DNA of 64,000 nt, taken from Modestobacter sp. VKM Ac-2985. Lineage in GTDB: Bacteria > Actinomycetota > Actinomycetes > Mycobacteriales > Geodermatophilaceae. The notes below the pieces were generated by a model. The model did not search any database and had not been told where the DNA came from. It saw nothing but the letters and a program-made list of their open reading frames with translations. The stretch spans positions 496,001 through 560,000 of the forward strand of contig NZ_JAPVBI010000002.1 in the NCBI RefSeq assembly GCF_026967925.1. Reading direction: 5' to 3'. Shown here piece after piece: positions 43,804 to 52,662 of the stretch (its first letter is position 1; each line of letters begins with the position of its first letter). Both the position numbers and the translations under genes were made by a program.

Positions 43804-44859
43804 TCACGGGTGGACGAGGATCTTGACCTGGGTGTCCTTCCGGTGGACGAGCGCGTCGAGCCCCTCGGCCACCAGGTCCTCCAGTGCGATCCGGGCGGTG
43901 ATGAACGGCGCGAGGTCGACCTTGCCGCTGCGCACCAGCTCGATCGTGGCCGGGTGGTCGCCGGCGTAGGCGATGGTGCCGCGCAGGTCGATCTCCTTGA
44001 GCACCAGCTTCTGCATGTCCACCGAGGCGGGGTGCCCCCAGATGGAGACGTTGACGACGACGCCCCCCGGTCGCACCGCGTCGAGCAGCGTGTCCAGGAC
44101 GGCGTCGACGCTGGTGCACTCGAAGGCCACGTCCGCGCCCCGGCCGCCGGTCAGCTCGCGCACCCGGGTGGCCACGTCGCCCTCGGTGGGGTCGAGCACG
44201 TGGGCGGCGACGCCGGTCTCGACCGCCTTCGCCTTGCGGGCCGCACTGACCTCGGTGACCACCACCGTGAGCCCCTCGGCCGTGAGCAGCGCGGCCAGGA
44301 GCAGACCGATCGGGCCGGCCCCGCCCACCAGGGCGACGTCCCCGGCGCCGGCCCCGCTGCGGACGTAGGCGTGGTGCCCGACCGCCAGGGGCTCGATCAG
44401 TGCGGCCTGGTCCAGGGGCACGTCGCCGACCGGGTGCACCCAGCGGCGCTGCACCACGATCTGCTCGCTCAGCCCGCCGCCGCGGCCACCCAGGCCGATG
44501 AAGTTCATGTCCGGCGACAGCTGGTACGGCTGGCCAGGGCTGGCGTCGACCTCGTCCCGGATGATGTACGGCTCGACCACCACGGCGTCGCCCACGGACA
44601 GGTCGTCGACCCCGTCCCCGAGGGCGCGGACGGTGCCGGAGAACTCGTGCCCCATGACGATCGGCGCGGCCTCGCCGGACACCGGCTGGGGTGAGCCGGT
44701 TGGGGGGATGAAGATCGGGCCTTCCAGGTACTCGTGCAGATCGGTGCCGCAGATGCCGCACCAGGCGACGTCGATGGCGACCGTGCCGGGGCGGAGCTGC
44801 GGTTCCGGGATCTCGTCGATCCGGATGTCGCCACGACCGTGGAAACGGGCGGCTCGCAT
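43804..44859 (-). CDS. 2,3-butanediol dehydrogenase-type zinc alcohol dehydrogenase
   Basis: 351-residue MDR enzyme resembling (R,R)-butanediol/acetoin dehydrogenases: catalytic zinc ligands in AWCGICGTDLHEYLEGP and IVMGHEFSG, cofactor motif ALVGGAGPIGLLLAALL, and GGVVVNVSIWGHP. The structural zinc lobe is altered: where four cysteines are expected the sequence reads RDEVDASPGQPYQLSP, with none, so the second zinc is lost. Such Cys-less lobes occur in part of the family. ATG 44859 has GGAG 7 nt upstream. It follows the flavin monooxygenase by 79 nt on the same strand and could oxidise its product. Confidence 0.88.
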   Translation of the reverse strand: MRAARFHGRGDIRIDEIPEPQLRPGTVAIDVAWCGICGTDLHEYLEGPIFIPPTGSPQPVSGEAAPIVMGHEFSGTVRALGDGVDDLSVGDAVVVEPYIIRDEVDASPGQPYQLSPDMNFIGLGGRGGGLSEQIVVQRRWVHPVGDVPLDQAALIEPLAVGHHAYVRSGAGAGDVALVGGAGPIGLLLAALLTAEGLTVVVTEVSAARKAKAVETGVAAHVLDPTEGDVATRVRELTGGRGADVAFECTSVDAVLDTLLDAVRPGGVVVNVSIWGHPASVDMQKLVLKEIDLRGTIAYAGDHPATIELVRSGKVDLAPFITARIALEDLVAEGLDALVHRKDTQVKILVHP

Positions 44860-44938
44860 CGTGGACTCCGTTCGAGGGTGACGGTCTGGCCGGCGGCTGT
44901 CCCACCCGGAGGGCGTCCTGGGGTGTCGGACGGCCGGG

Positions 44939-46768
44939 TCAGCTGGTGTGGTGGACCTGCTGGAGCCGGTACACCGGGGTCGGGATCTCCACCTGGCGGG
45001 CCTTGAGCTGCAGCGCCAGGTAGAGCGAGTAGTGCCGGGACTGGTGCAGGTTCCCGCCGTGGAACCACAGCGCCTCCTGCTGGGTGGGCTTCCACATGTT
45101 GCGCTGCTCGCCCTCCCACGGCCCCGGGTCCTTGGTGGTGTCCGAACCCAGCCCCCAGACCTTGCCCACCCGGTCGGCGACCTCCTGGCTGATCAGGTCG
45201 GCGGCCCAGCCGTTCATCGAGCCGTACCCGGTCGCGTAGACCACCAGGTCGGCCGGGAGCTCGGTGCCGTCGGCCAGCACGACCGAGTCCTCGGTCAGGT
45301 GGTCGACCTGCCCGTTGACCAGCCGGACGTCGCCGTTCGCGACGAGGTCGGCGGCGCCCACGTCGATGTAGTAGCCCGAGCCGCGGCGCAGGTACTTCAT
45401 GAACAGGCCCGACCCGTCCTCGCCCCAGTCGTGGTCGAACCCGGCCGCCTCGAGCCGCTGGTAGAAGTCGGCGTCCCGCTCCCGCATCTGGTCGTACAGC
45501 GGGATCTGGAACTCGTGCATGATCCGGTAGGGCAGCGAGGCGAAGGTGAGATCGGCCTTCTCCGTCGTCATGCCGCCGGCGACGGCCTCCTCGGAGTACA
45601 GCGCACCCAGCCCGATCTCCATCAGCGACTCCGACCGGACGATGTGGGTCGAGGAGCGCTGGACCATCGTGACGTCGGCGCCGTTCTCCCACAGCGCCCC
45701 GCAGATGTCGAAGGCCGAGTTGTTGGAGCCGACGACCACGCACTTCTTGCCGCGGTAGGCGTCCGGGCCGGGGTGGGCCGAGGAGTGGTGCTGGTCGCCG
45801 CGGAAGACGTCCTGGCCGGGCAGCACCGGGACGTTCGGCTTGCCCGACATCCCGGTGGCCAGCACCAGCTGCTTCGGGCGCAGCTCCACCGAGTTGCCGT
45901 CCCGCTCGACGGTGACCCGCCACTCCTGGGTCGCCTCGTCCCAGGAGGCGCTGACCGCCCGGGTGTTGGACCAGTAGTTCAGCTCCATCACCCGGGTGTA
46001 GGACTCCAGCCAGTCGGCGATCTTGTCCTTGGGGGCGAACACCGGCCAGTTGTCCGGGAACTTGATGTAGGGCAGGTGGTCGTACCAGACCGGGTCGTGC
46101 AGGCACAGCGACTTGTAGCGGCTGCGCCACTGGTCCCCGGGCCGGGGGTGCTTGTCGATCACGATGGTGGGGACGTCGAGCTGCCGCAGCCGCGCCCCGA
46201 GCGCGATCCCGCCCTGCCCGCCGCCGACGACGAGCACGTACGGCTGCGTCTGGTACCCCAGCTCCCGGGCCTCCCGCTCGCGCCGGTCCAGCCAGGTCTC
46301 TCGGTCCCGGTGGATGCCGTGCTCGGCGCCCTTTGGCCGGCGGTCCCGGGTCGGCTCCTCGTGGCCGGTCAGCTCGTACAGCGTGGTCAGCAGGGTCCAG
46401 GCCCGCCCGTCCTGCAGGCGCAGGTGCCCCCGCCCGCGGCCGACGGCGGTCTCGAAGGTGATCCACGCCTCGTTGACGCCGTCCGCGCCGGTGGGCGGCT
46501 CAGCCGCCTGGAAGCCCTGCGGGTCGGTGCGGTCGAGCGTGGCCTCGAGCAGGCCGCGGACGCCGTCGGGCCCCTCGACCGTGGTGATGTTCCAGCTGAA
46601 GGCGACCAGGTCGCGCCAGAAGCAGGTGGGGGCGAACAGCTCGACCACCCGGTCGACGTCCCGGGCGGTCAGCGCGGACTGGAAGGCCTCCAGCCAGGCG
46701 GCCACCCGGCTGCCCGGGTCGTCCGTTCCGGTGGTCGGGGTGTCGGTCGGGTCCAGCGTCTGGGTCAC
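44939..46768 (-). CDS. Flavin-containing monooxygenase with N-terminal NTF2-like domain
   Basis: About 609-residue NAD(P)H/FAD monooxygenase. Residues about 10-130 form a SnoaL/NTF2-like domain (WLEAFQSALTARDVDRVVELF, WRDLVAFSWNI). The FMO part has the FAD motif VLVVGGGQGGIALGARLRQL near 180, then SLCLHDPVWYDHLPY and an NADPH-type motif KKCVVVGSNNSAFDICGAL near 345, with a VVYATGYGSMNG block near 515. Baeyer-Villiger or N/S-oxygenation is possible. AGGAG abuts ATG 46774, so GTG 46768 with a 6-nt spacer is preferred. Flanked by two alcohol dehydrogenases on the same strand, suggesting a small catabolic set for an alcohol or ketone. Confidence 0.88.
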   Translation of the reverse strand: MTQTLDPTDTPTTGTDDPGSRVAAWLEAFQSALTARDVDRVVELFAPTCFWRDLVAFSWNITTVEGPDGVRGLLEATLDRTDPQGFQAAEPPTGADGVNEAWITFETAVGRGRGHLRLQDGRAWTLLTTLYELTGHEEPTRDRRPKGAEHGIHRDRETWLDRREREARELGYQTQPYVLVVGGGQGGIALGARLRQLDVPTIVIDKHPRPGDQWRSRYKSLCLHDPVWYDHLPYIKFPDNWPVFAPKDKIADWLESYTRVMELNYWSNTRAVSASWDEATQEWRVTVERDGNSVELRPKQLVLATGMSGKPNVPVLPGQDVFRGDQHHSSAHPGPDAYRGKKCVVVGSNNSAFDICGALWENGADVTMVQRSSTHIVRSESLMEIGLGALYSEEAVAGGMTTEKADLTFASLPYRIMHEFQIPLYDQMRERDADFYQRLEAAGFDHDWGEDGSGLFMKYLRRGSGYYIDVGAADLVANGDVRLVNGQVDHLTEDSVVLADGTELPADLVVYATGYGSMNGWAADLISQEVADRVGKVWGLGSDTTKDPGPWEGEQRNMWKPTQQEALWFHGGNLHQSRHYSLYLALQLKARQVEIPTPVYRLQQVHHTS

Positions 46769-46930
46769 GCGCATCTCCTGCGTCCTCGGAGGAGTGGCCG
46801 CCGTGACCGGCGTCCGGGAGCAGCTGACCACCCTGCCGCCACCTGGTGAGAGAGCTGCGGAGGAGTCGCCCCGTCCCCGTCGAGCGCCGCCACCGTCTGT
46901 GTGACCAAGGCCACACTCGGTGACGCAGGC

Positions 46931-46958
46931 AGGGGCCGAAGTCGCGATCTCGGCCCCT
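46931..46958 (-). terminator. Terminator hairpin after the alcohol dehydrogenase
   Basis: AGGGGCCGA (46931..46939) and TCGGCCCCT (46950..46958) with a 10-nt loop, 8 nt beyond the stop of the 46966..47991 gene. It separates that gene from the downstream monooxygenase. Confidence 0.75.
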
Positions 46959-46965
46959 CCGGAGG

Positions 46966-47991
46966 TCAGGGCTGGAGGACCAGCCGGATCGGGTCGCCCT
47001 CCTTGCGGGACAGCCGATCGACCGCCGTTGCCGCCTGGCTGAGCGGCAGCGTGTCGCTGACCGAGCGGGCGAAGTCGATCCGGTGGTGCCGCACCAGCTG
47101 CACCAGTTCGAGCACGTGCTCGGGCATCGACCCGTAGTGGCCCAGCACCTTCTGCCCGAAGTAGCTGAACGCCGTCCCGTCCGCGATCGTCAGCGGCTGC
47201 CTGGTCAGCCCGACCAGCACCAGCGCGCCCCCGACGCCGAGCGCGCGCACCGCCTGCTCGCGCACCGCGGCGACCCCGGCGAAGTCGAAGGCGAACGCCA
47301 GCCCGGCGCCACCGGTCGCTGCCCGCACCTGGTCGACCAGGTCGTCGGCGGCGGGGTCGAGGGCCACGTCCGCGCCGAACTGCAGCGCCCGTTCCCGGGC
47401 GGCCGGCACCGGGTCGACGGCGATGATCGGCGCGGCCCCGGCCAGCCGGAGCAGCTGAACGCCGTGCGCACCCAGCCCGCCGATGCCCCAGACGCCCACC
47501 GGCTGGGCCGGCCGGACCCCAGCGGTGGCGGTGATCGCACCCCACGGGGTGGAGACCGCGTCGGGCACGATGCAGGCCTGCTCCAGCGGCAGGTCGTCGG
47601 GGACGGCGACCAGCGTGTCCGCCCGCGCCACCGCGTACTGGGCCCAGCCGCCGTCGTAGTCGACGCCGCGGGTGTGCACGACGCCGCGCCGCTCCTCACC
47701 GGCCTGGAGCAGCACGCGCTGGTCGGTGGCCCAGCCGGCAACGCCCGCGCCCAGTGCCGCCACGGTGCCGGCCACCTCGTGGCCCAGGGTCACCGTGTCC
47801 CCGGGCAGGAACAGCGGGGTCAGCTCGCCTTCGATGAGGTGGACGTCGGACAGGCACACGCCGGCGGCGCGCACCCGGACGAGCACCTCGCCGGGGCCCG
47901 GGGTCGGCACGGGAACCTCGGTGACGGCGAAGTCGCGGGTCCGGACGTTCAGCCGCCCGGCGAGCATGGAGTCAGGGATCGTCTCGGCCAT
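46966..47991 (-). CDS. Zinc-type alcohol dehydrogenase (NAD-dependent MDR)
   Basis: 341-residue medium-chain dehydrogenase: AAGVCLSDVHLIEGE and VTLGHEVAGTVAALG hold the catalytic zinc ligands, PVGVWGIGGLGAHGVQLLRL is the cofactor fold near residue 170. As in the 43.8-kb gene, the structural zinc cysteines are missing (QAGEERRGVVHTRGVDYDGG). Resembles 6-hydroxycyclohex-1-ene-1-carbonyl-CoA dehydrogenase/propanol-preferring relatives, but substrate is not determined. The ATG at 47991 follows a GAGG closely; a second ATG eight codons downstream is an alternative. It diverges from an esterase. Confidence 0.87.
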   Translation of the reverse strand: MAETIPDSMLAGRLNVRTRDFAVTEVPVPTPGPGEVLVRVRAAGVCLSDVHLIEGELTPLFLPGDTVTLGHEVAGTVAALGAGVAGWATDQRVLLQAGEERRGVVHTRGVDYDGGWAQYAVARADTLVAVPDDLPLEQACIVPDAVSTPWGAITATAGVRPAQPVGVWGIGGLGAHGVQLLRLAGAAPIIAVDPVPAARERALQFGADVALDPAADDLVDQVRAATGGAGLAFAFDFAGVAAVREQAVRALGVGGALVLVGLTRQPLTIADGTAFSYFGQKVLGHYGSMPEHVLELVQLVRHHRIDFARSVSDTLPLSQAATAVDRLSRKEGDPIRLVLQP

Positions 47992-48046
47992 GACCTCACC
48001 CTGCCCCCGGCCGTGCAGGTCCGTCGTCCCGGGGTAGGGGAGCGCG

Positions 48047-48733
48047 GTGCCTCCTTCCTCACGCGCGGCGGACGGCCGCCTGGACAGCCGCCCCGGCCAG
48101 CAGCCGAGCGGCCCGGCGCCCGTCCCGGGGGTCTCCCGGCTCGACCTGGGGCCAGGGGCGGAGGCGTTGCTCGCCGTCCCGGCCGGCGAGCCGCAGCCGC
48201 GCCCGCTGCTGGTGTTCTTCCACGGCGCCGGCGGGACGGCGGAGCAGTCGCTGGCCGCGGTCGGCGCAGCGGCCACCGACCGAGGGGCGCTCGTGCTCGC
48301 CCCGACGTCGGCGGCCACCACCTGGGACCTGATCGCCGGCGGGCTGGGCCGGGACGTCGCCGCGCTGGACGCGGCGCTCGGCCACGTCTTCGCCACCTGC
48401 CCGGTGAGCCGGGTGGCCGTGGCCGGGTTCTCCGACGGCGGCTCGTACGCGCTGTCGCTGGGCGTGGCCAACGGCGACCTGGCCGAGGCCGTGCTGGCCT
48501 TCTCCCCGGGCTTCGTCTCCTCGCCCGGCCGGTACGGCCGGCCCCGGTTCTGGCTCAGCCACGGCGTCGCGGACCCGGTCCTGCCGGTGGACCGGTGCGG
48601 GCGGCGGGTCTCCGCCGAACTGCTCGCCGACGGCTACGACGTGACCTACGAGGAGTTCGCCGGCGGGCACGTGATCACCCCGGAGCTGGTCGCCGCAGGG
48701 CTGGACTGGTGGTTCGGCGCCCCGGCCGGCTGA
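48047..48733 (+). CDS. Alpha/beta hydrolase, phospholipase/carboxylesterase type
   Basis: 228-residue predicted esterase: LLVFFHGAGGTAEQSL oxyanion motif, nucleophile in VAVAGFSDGGSYALSLG near residue 130, acid in HGVADPVLPVDRCG and histidine in FAGGHVITPEL. The core is compact, like dienelactone hydrolase/carboxylesterase family members; no signal peptide. About the first 25 residues are Pro/Arg/Ser-rich and could be dispensable. The stop is embedded in a 10-bp inverted repeat. Confidence 0.87.
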   Translation: MPPSSRAADGRLDSRPGQQPSGPAPVPGVSRLDLGPGAEALLAVPAGEPQPRPLLVFFHGAGGTAEQSLAAVGAAATDRGALVLAPTSAATTWDLIAGGLGRDVAALDAALGHVFATCPVSRVAVAGFSDGGSYALSLGVANGDLAEAVLAFSPGFVSSPGRYGRPRFWLSHGVADPVLPVDRCGRRVSAELLADGYDVTYEEFAGGHVITPELVAAGLDWWFGAPAG

Positions 48734-48743
48734 CCGGGGCGCC
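48716..48743. terminator. Convergent terminator hairpin at the esterase stop
   Basis: GGCGCCCCGG (48716..48725) and CCGGGGCGCC (48734..48743) around an 8-nt loop that contains part of the stop. It faces the end of the DUF2382 gene. Confidence 0.65.
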
Positions 48744-48747
48744 TGCC

Positions 48748-49536
48748 TCAGCGGCGGGGCGTGTCGTCGGTGGTGAGCTCGACCTCTTCGTGGCGCAGCT
48801 GCTCGGTGACCGTGGACTGCTCGGTCTCCCACGAGGTGGTCAGCCGCACCCGCTCGGCCGGCACCCGCTCCAGGGAGACCCGGGGCTCCTCGGCGTAGAG
48901 GGTGACCCACCCGGTGCTCCGAGAGGGCTGCCGCTCACCCGGCGCGGAGGCCGGGCCGGCCTCACGGTCGCCGTGGGCCAGCGGGAGGTGCTCGATCCGG
49001 GCGCGCTGCCGGGTGATCGTCACCGGCACCAGCACCTCCTCGCTGACCTCCTCGATGCGGAGGACGGCTCGGGTCCAGGGCTCCACCACGGTGGTGACGT
49101 CCAGCTGCTCCTCGGCGCGGGTCATCGCGCCGACGCCGTCACCCGACCGGGTCGGGGCCGTGGTCGGGGCCGCGGCCGGGGCTGGGGCCGCAGTCGGGAT
49201 CCGGGGCGTGGCCGGCTCGCGGTAGTGCTCGAGCAGCGCCGACTCCTCGTCCGGGCTCAGGTGGTCCCCCCGGCTGGGCCGGGGAGCGGAGTCGACGGCG
49301 GCGGAGTCGACGGCCAGCTGCAGCCGGCCGTCGGCGAACTCGGACCCGGCGACCGGGGCGATCGTCGGCACGTCGTCGGTGTCCGGTGCTGCGTGCGTCC
49401 CCGGGGTGAGGCCCACCCACGTGGGCTGCTGGGTCGCGTCGTCGAGGTACACCGCGGTGATCGTGCCCAGCGGCTTCCCGTCGCGGTCGTGGGCGATCGC
49501 CCCGATGACGGAGGGCGGGGTCGGGTCACTGGCCAT
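48748..49536 (-). CDS. PRC-barrel/DUF2382 (YsnF/AvaK-type) stress protein
   Basis: 262-residue protein. N-terminal PRC-barrel-like region (VIGAIAHDRDGKPLGTITAVYLDDATQQPTWVGL, core DRDGKPLGTITAVYLDD), an Ala/Pro/Thr linker (residues about 110-135), then the DUF2382 domain: RAEEQLDVTTVVEPWTRAVL, RIEEVSEEVLVPVTITRQRARIEHLPL (core EEVLVPVTITRQRARIE) and VTEQLRHEEVELT. DUF2382 proteins such as YsnF are general-stress-induced and of unknown biochemistry. Diverges from the HelD-like gene 102 nt away. Confidence 0.9.
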   Translation of the reverse strand: MASDPTPPSVIGAIAHDRDGKPLGTITAVYLDDATQQPTWVGLTPGTHAAPDTDDVPTIAPVAGSEFADGRLQLAVDSAAVDSAPRPSRGDHLSPDEESALLEHYREPATPRIPTAAPAPAAAPTTAPTRSGDGVGAMTRAEEQLDVTTVVEPWTRAVLRIEEVSEEVLVPVTITRQRARIEHLPLAHGDREAGPASAPGERQPSRSTGWVTLYAEEPRVSLERVPAERVRLTTSWETEQSTVTEQLRHEEVELTTDDTPRR

Positions 49537-49600
49537 GTCAGGTGGGTGATCCAGGAGGCACCGGTCTACACATCGCCCGGCGGGTCGTGCCGGAAGTCGG

Positions 49601-49629
49601 TTGAGCCGGGTACAGAGCACGCGTACCGT
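49601..49629 (+). promoter_or_regulatory. Promoter of the HelD-like gene, predicting a leaderless mRNA
   Basis: TTGAGC (49601..49606) and TACCGT (49624..49629) with an exact 17-nt spacer. Transcription would start about 49636-49639, on or just before the GTG start, and there is no Shine-Dalgarno, so translation is probably leaderless. Confidence 0.6.
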
Positions 49630-49638
49630 CCTGCGATC

Positions 49639-51708
49639 GTGTCCGTGCCGTCCGCCCCGGCCCCTCCCCCCGCAGCCGACCAGACAGACCCCACCCTCGC
49701 CGCTGAGCGCGACCACCTCCACCATGCGGCGGAATGTCTGACCTTCATGCGTGCCGCCGCCGTCTCGGTCACCGACGCCGGCGTCGACGCCTGGGCCTCC
49801 GAGCGGCTCGGCGCCGCGCGTGCCGAACGGCTGCTCGCCCTCGCCGCTGACCCCGGCGTCCCGGCGTTCTTCGGCCGCACCGACGGCGTCGGCGACGCCG
49901 GGCCGGAGACCTTCCACGTCGGCCGACGCCACGTGCGTGACGCGCTGGGCGACCCCGTCGTGATCGACTGGCGTGCGCCGATGAGCCGGCCGTTCTACCA
50001 GGCCAGCGCCACCGATCCGCAGGGGCTGCTGCGCCGCCGCCGCTTCGGGTTCGCCGGCGGGGAGCTGACCAGCTACGAGGACGAGCGGCTCGCCGACGGC
50101 GAGGACGACGGCGGCGCGGGCGAGATCCTGCGGCAGGAGATCGAGCGCCCGCGCAGCGGCCCGATGCGCGACATCGTGGCCACCATCCAGCCCGACCAGG
50201 ACGACATCGTGCGGGCCCCGTTGGCCGAGTCGATCTGCGTGCAGGGCGCCCCGGGCACCGGCAAGACGGCGGTCGGGCTGCACCGGGCGGCCTACCTGCT
50301 CTACACGCACGGCGAGCAGCTGGCCCGCACGGGCGTGCTGGTCGTCGGGCCGAACCGGGCCTTCCTGCGGTACATCGAGCAGGTGCTGCCCGCGCTCGGC
50401 GAGGTGGAGGTCGACCAGGCGACGGTCGCGAGCCTCACCGCCCGGGTGACGGCCCGCGCGAAGGACGAGCCGGCGGTCGCCGTCCTCAAGGGCGACCCGC
50501 GGATGGCCGAGGTGCTGCGCCGGGCACTGTGGGGCGGCATCCGCAAACCGGTGGACTCGGTACAGGTGACGCTGGCCGGCCGGAAGTACCGGATCGGTGA
50601 GGACCGGCTCAGGCGCTTCGTCGACGACCTGCGCCGGGCCGGCACGAGCGGCGTCGACGAGCAGCAGCTGGTGCACTACGCCGCCGGCCGGGAGCGGCTG
50701 GCGATGTCCCTCGCCGAGCACGCCCGGCGGCTGAAGGAGGCCGGTGGCGGGAGCCCGACCGACGCGGAGACGCGCCGGACCGCCCGCAGCGCCGAGGTGC
50801 GGGCCTTCTGCGACGCCGTCTGGCCGGCGGTGGACGCCGCCGGGCTGGTGCACGACCTGTTCACCGACCCCGAGCGGCTGGCCCGGGCGGCCCGCGGCGT
50901 GCTGACCGAGGAGGAACAGGCGCTGCTGCACTGGCCCCGCGCACCGCGGTCGGTGCGCGCCGCCCGGTGGACGGCCGCGGACGCGGTGCTGGTCGACGAG
51001 GTGGCCGGGATGCTGGACCGGACCCCGGGCTACGGGCACGTGGTGGTGGACGAGGCGCAGGACCTCTCCCCGATGGAGTGCCGCGCCGTCGCCCGCCGGC
51101 TGGGCGCGGGCTCGCTGACCGTGCTCGGTGACCTGGCCCAGGCCACCAGCCCCTGGTCGGCCGCGGACTGGGCGCAGACGCTGGCGGCGCTCGGCCGGCC
51201 GGCGACGACCGTGCGGCCGCTCACCCGGGGCTACCGGGTGCCGGGGGAGGTCCTCGACTTCGCCAACCGGCTGCTGCCCGCGATCGCCCCCGGGCTGGCC
51301 GCGGCCACCGCGGTCCGCCGGGAGCCGGGCGCCCTGCAGCTGCGACCGGTCGGCACGCTGGCCGCGCCGCTGGCCGAGGTGGTCGGTGAGCTGGCGGCCA
51401 CCGCCGGCTCGACCGGGGTGGTCTGCGCCGATGCGTCGGTCGACGAGGTGGTCGCGATGCTCACCGCGGCGGGGCTGGACGTGGCTGCGCTGGCCGACGA
51501 CGGCGCCGCGCCCGCCCGGGTGTCCGTCGTCCCGGCCGGGCTGGTGAAGGGGCTGGAGTTCGACCACGTCGTGGTGGTCGAGCCGGCCGCGATCGTCGCC
51601 GCGGAGCCCCGCGGGCTGCACCGGCTCTACGTCGTCCTCACCCGGGCGGTGAGCAGCCTCGTCGTCCTCCACCACGCGGCCCTCCCCGCCCTGCTGGCCG
51701 AGGCATAG
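49639..51708 (+). CDS. HelD-like RNA-polymerase-associated ATPase (UvrD/Rep superfamily)
   Basis: 689-residue superfamily-1 helicase-like ATPase. Walker A with K209 in VQGAPGTGKTAVGLHRAAYLL (core GAPGTGKT), Walker B D471-E472 in VVVDEAQDLSPMECRA, motif III LTVLGDLAQATSPW, motif VI LYVVLTRAVSSLVV. The N-terminal helical arm (AERDHLHHAAECLTFMRA...) and VIDWRAPMSRPFYQA are HelD/HelR hallmarks: HelD proteins insert arms into RNA polymerase and free stalled complexes; actinobacterial HelR can confer rifamycin tolerance. Whether this is HelD class II or HelR needs phylogeny. A strong family-2 hairpin covers the stop. Confidence 0.9.
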   Translation: MSVPSAPAPPPAADQTDPTLAAERDHLHHAAECLTFMRAAAVSVTDAGVDAWASERLGAARAERLLALAADPGVPAFFGRTDGVGDAGPETFHVGRRHVRDALGDPVVIDWRAPMSRPFYQASATDPQGLLRRRRFGFAGGELTSYEDERLADGEDDGGAGEILRQEIERPRSGPMRDIVATIQPDQDDIVRAPLAESICVQGAPGTGKTAVGLHRAAYLLYTHGEQLARTGVLVVGPNRAFLRYIEQVLPALGEVEVDQATVASLTARVTARAKDEPAVAVLKGDPRMAEVLRRALWGGIRKPVDSVQVTLAGRKYRIGEDRLRRFVDDLRRAGTSGVDEQQLVHYAAGRERLAMSLAEHARRLKEAGGGSPTDAETRRTARSAEVRAFCDAVWPAVDAAGLVHDLFTDPERLARAARGVLTEEEQALLHWPRAPRSVRAARWTAADAVLVDEVAGMLDRTPGYGHVVVDEAQDLSPMECRAVARRLGAGSLTVLGDLAQATSPWSAADWAQTLAALGRPATTVRPLTRGYRVPGEVLDFANRLLPAIAPGLAAATAVRREPGALQLRPVGTLAAPLAEVVGELAATAGSTGVVCADASVDEVVAMLTAAGLDVAALADDGAAPARVSVVPAGLVKGLEFDHVVVVEPAAIVAAEPRGLHRLYVVLTRAVSSLVVLHHAALPALLAEA

Positions 51709-51762
51709 GAAGCTCTCCACCCGGTCTGGCCGCCGAGACCGGGTGGAGAGCTTCCTTTGCCT
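51701..51762. repeat. Terminator-like inverted repeat, family 2 (copy 2)
   Basis: 27-nt arms (51701..51727 and 51736..51762) with a single mismatch and an 8-nt loop, starting inside the stop codon region of the HelD-like gene. The arm begins AGGCATAGGAAGCT and ends CCACCCGGTCT; nearly the same 27-mer occurs in the hairpin at 7724..7789. Confidence 0.9.
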
Positions 51763-51807
51763 GTGGCAGGCCCGGGGTCGGTGGGGCGGCGTCCCTAGGC
51801 TCCGGGG

Positions 51808-52662
51808 GTGCCCGAATCCCTGCGCCTCGCCCTGCGCGCCCCCGCCGCCCCGATCGAGCTGAGCGGGATCGACCCGCGGGCGACCCCGCTGGCCCCCGGC
51901 GACAAGGAGCGCACCCGGGAGGCGACGCGGCTGGACGCCGGCCACCTGGCCGAGCTGCAGCAGCGGCTGTACGCCGAGGCCAGCGGTGGCAGCCGACGGC
52001 GGGTGCTGCTGGTGCTGCAGGGCATGGACACCAGCGGCAAGGGCGGCGTGGTGAAGCACGTCATCGGCGCGATGGAGCCGCACGGGGTGGCGGTGACGAG
52101 CTTCGGACGGCCGACGCCGGAGGAGCTGCGGCACTCCTTCCTGTGGCGGGTTCGCCGCGCCCTGCCCGGCCCGGGCAAGGTCGGCGTCTTCGACCGCTCG
52201 CACTACGAGGACGTGCTGATCGGCCGGGTGCGGGAGCTGGCGACCCCGGAGGTGATCGAGCGCCGCTACCGGGAGATCGTGCGGTTCGAGCGCCAGCTCG
52301 TCGCCGACGACGTCACCGTGGTCAAGGTGCTCCTGCACCTGTCGCCGTGGGAGCAGAAGCAGCGCCTGCTCGCCCGGCTCGACGACTCCAGCAAGCGCTG
52401 GAAGTTCGACCCCGCGGACGTCGACGAGCGGGCGCTGTGGCCGCAGTACCAGCAGGCGTACGCCACCGCCCTGGAGCGCACCGACACCGACACGACCCCC
52501 TGGTACGTCGTCCCGGCCGACCGGAAGTGGTACCGGAACTGGGCGGTCGGCCGGCTCCTGCTCGAGACGCTGACCGAGCTGCAGCCCCGGCTGCCGGAGC
52601 CTGCCTGGGACGTCGACGAGCAGCGCGACCGGCTGATCGAGGAGCACCCGATCAGCTGGTGA
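51808..52662 (+). CDS. PPK2 family polyphosphate kinase
   Basis: 284-residue soluble kinase using polyphosphate as phosphoryl donor to nucleotides (or the reverse). Walker A with K78 in LVLQGMDTSGKGGVVKH, lid region FGRPTPEELRHSFLWRV, Walker B in VGVFDRSHYEDVLIGRV, and KRWKFDPADVDER, WYVVPADRKWYRNW are canonical. Length and motifs fit single-domain PPK2 (class I/III). GTG 51808. The last 11 nt overlap the 3' end of the convergent YihY gene. Confidence 0.94.
   Translation: MPESLRLALRAPAAPIELSGIDPRATPLAPGDKERTREATRLDAGHLAELQQRLYAEASGGSRRRVLLVLQGMDTSGKGGVVKHVIGAMEPHGVAVTSFGRPTPEELRHSFLWRVRRALPGPGKVGVFDRSHYEDVLIGRVRELATPEVIERRYREIVRFERQLVADDVTVVKVLLHLSPWEQKQRLLARLDDSSKRWKFDPADVDERALWPQYQQAYATALERTDTDTTPWYVVPADRKWYRNWAVGRLLLETLTELQPRLPEPAWDVDEQRDRLIEEHPISW

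Noticed and set aside
47083-51708. A 1541-codon plus-strand open frame covering several genes
   Set aside because: Only its 3' part (from 49639) is the HelD-like gene. The upstream part is antisense or out of frame to well-supported genes and is low-complexity Arg/Gly/Ala typical of shadow frames in GC-rich DNA.
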